Positions 63,825 to 64,000 of a DNA stretch of 64,000 nucleotides are shown here, piece by piece. The stretch covers positions 136,269 through 200,268 of the forward strand of contig NZ_JAJCIC010000004.1 of NCBI RefSeq assembly GCF_020554865.1. The letters are read 5' to 3'. The position numbers and the translations under genes are program-made. The stretch's first letter is position 1. Every line of letters starts with the position of its first letter. This DNA is from Lacrimispora sp. 210928-DFI.3.58. GTDB lineage: Bacteria > Bacillota > Clostridia > Lachnospirales > Lachnospiraceae. Below the pieces are notes generated by a model. It was given only the letters and a program-made list of their open reading frames with translations, did no database searches and was not told the origin of the DNA.

Positions 63825-63877
63825 AATATTGTTCACTAGCTGAACAATATTATATTTTATTTTATGCTTTTTGTCAA
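63825..63877 (-). promoter_or_regulatory. Consensus promoter and 27-bp operator of the cystine operon
   Basis: TTGACA (63872-63877), 17 nt, TATAAT (63849-63854) on the minus strand: both boxes are perfect. An inverted repeat with perfect 11-bp arms AATATTGTTCA / TGAACAATATT and a CTAGC centre (63825-63851) overlaps the -10 edge and covers the transcription start. Such a strong promoter needs a repressor; none is encoded in the window. Confidence 0.85.
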
Positions 63878-63953
63878 TATGCTGTGGTATATTTCTAAAA
63901 AATTGTCCATTTTTACAATAAAACTTCTATTTTTACCGAAAAATAGTCAGACT

Positions 63954-63991
63954 GTAGACAAAGTCCCGAGCGAGAGCTCGGACTTTTCTAC
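63954..63991. terminator. Hairpin terminator at the right edge
   Basis: AAGTCCCGAGC and GCTCGGACTT (one bulge, GAGA loop) are flanked by GTAGA/TCTAC, with TTTTC on the plus strand. It probably ends a gene beyond the right edge or shields the promoter at 63877. Confidence 0.6.
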
Positions 63992-64000
63992 ATTTATCGC

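Overview
The window reads as chromosome of an anaerobic gut-type Firmicute of the Lachnospiraceae (Clostridium cluster XIVa; Enterocloster / Hungatella / Lachnoclostridium-like). The reasons are AGGAGG-type ribosome sites, consensus TTGACA-N17-TATAAT promoters, a lysine riboswitch, Rex and CIRCE operators of Firmicute type, an electron-transferring flavoprotein/acyl-CoA dehydrogenase cluster, SstT, TcyP, a YesMN-like sugar two-component system and mid-range base composition. The assignment is inference; there is no rRNA or marker phylogeny here. No tRNA, rRNA, CRISPR array, intact insertion sequence or phage was seen. Almost all genes lie on the minus strand.

Layout. 1-2467: a lysine riboswitch with its own promoter and terminator controls an AGCS sodium symporter and a YtcJ-like amidohydrolase that runs off the left edge. 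2464-5499: an alpha/beta hydrolase and a Na/Pi cotransporter with a PhoU domain. 5636-12021: a heterodimeric ABC exporter-fold pair and its TetR regulator, with near-identical operators at both promoters and an AAA+/DUF4143 ATPase gene between them. 12079-15770: a palindrome-rich spacer, enolase, a patatin-like phospholipase and a DegV lipid-binding protein. 15989-17475: a GNAT-DHFR fusion and a second GNAT. 17545-27967: a roughly 10 kb single-strand acyl-CoA cluster (acyl-CoA dehydrogenase, CaiB-type CoA transferase, second acyl-CoA dehydrogenase, EtfB, EtfA, AMP-dependent acyl-CoA ligase, small Fe(Cys)4 protein, GntP-like permease, LysR). It has inverted repeats at its promoter and a perfect Rex operator before the LysR gene. 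It carries no hydratase, 3-hydroxyacyl-CoA dehydrogenase or thiolase, so I read it as a reductive electron-sink pathway for an unknown unsaturated carboxylate. It is the best candidate for an undescribed system.

28195-34345: two SAM methyltransferases, two decayed MATE transporter genes, a small alarmone synthetase, a secreted metallo-beta-lactamase-fold protein with wall-binding repeats, a LysR, and a 40-residue lysine-rich protein whose promoter carries a CIRCE heat-shock operator. 34363-38629: MarR plus a second heterodimeric ABC exporter. 38679-43800: MalQ, an endonuclease/phosphatase-fold protein and a IIA-IIC-IIB glucose-family PTS permease, divergent from a LacI regulator. 44863-56548: a sugar operon (TIM-barrel isomerase, YesM/YesN-like two-component pair, ABC permeases, a frameshifted binding protein, three tandem bicupins, a MATE transporter). 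56706-57854: an iron-sulfur aldo/keto reductase. 57993-63877: SstT, then a cystine operon (TcyP, CoA-disulfide reductase with rhodanese, PatB C-S lyase) under a consensus promoter covered by a 27-bp palindrome.

A recurrent GTTAG-N6-CTAAC palindrome sits on or beside promoters at four places (9232, 13714, 29025, 29480) and probably marks one regulon. Starts were moved inward from the longest reading frame wherever a ribosome site decided it; each case is stated.
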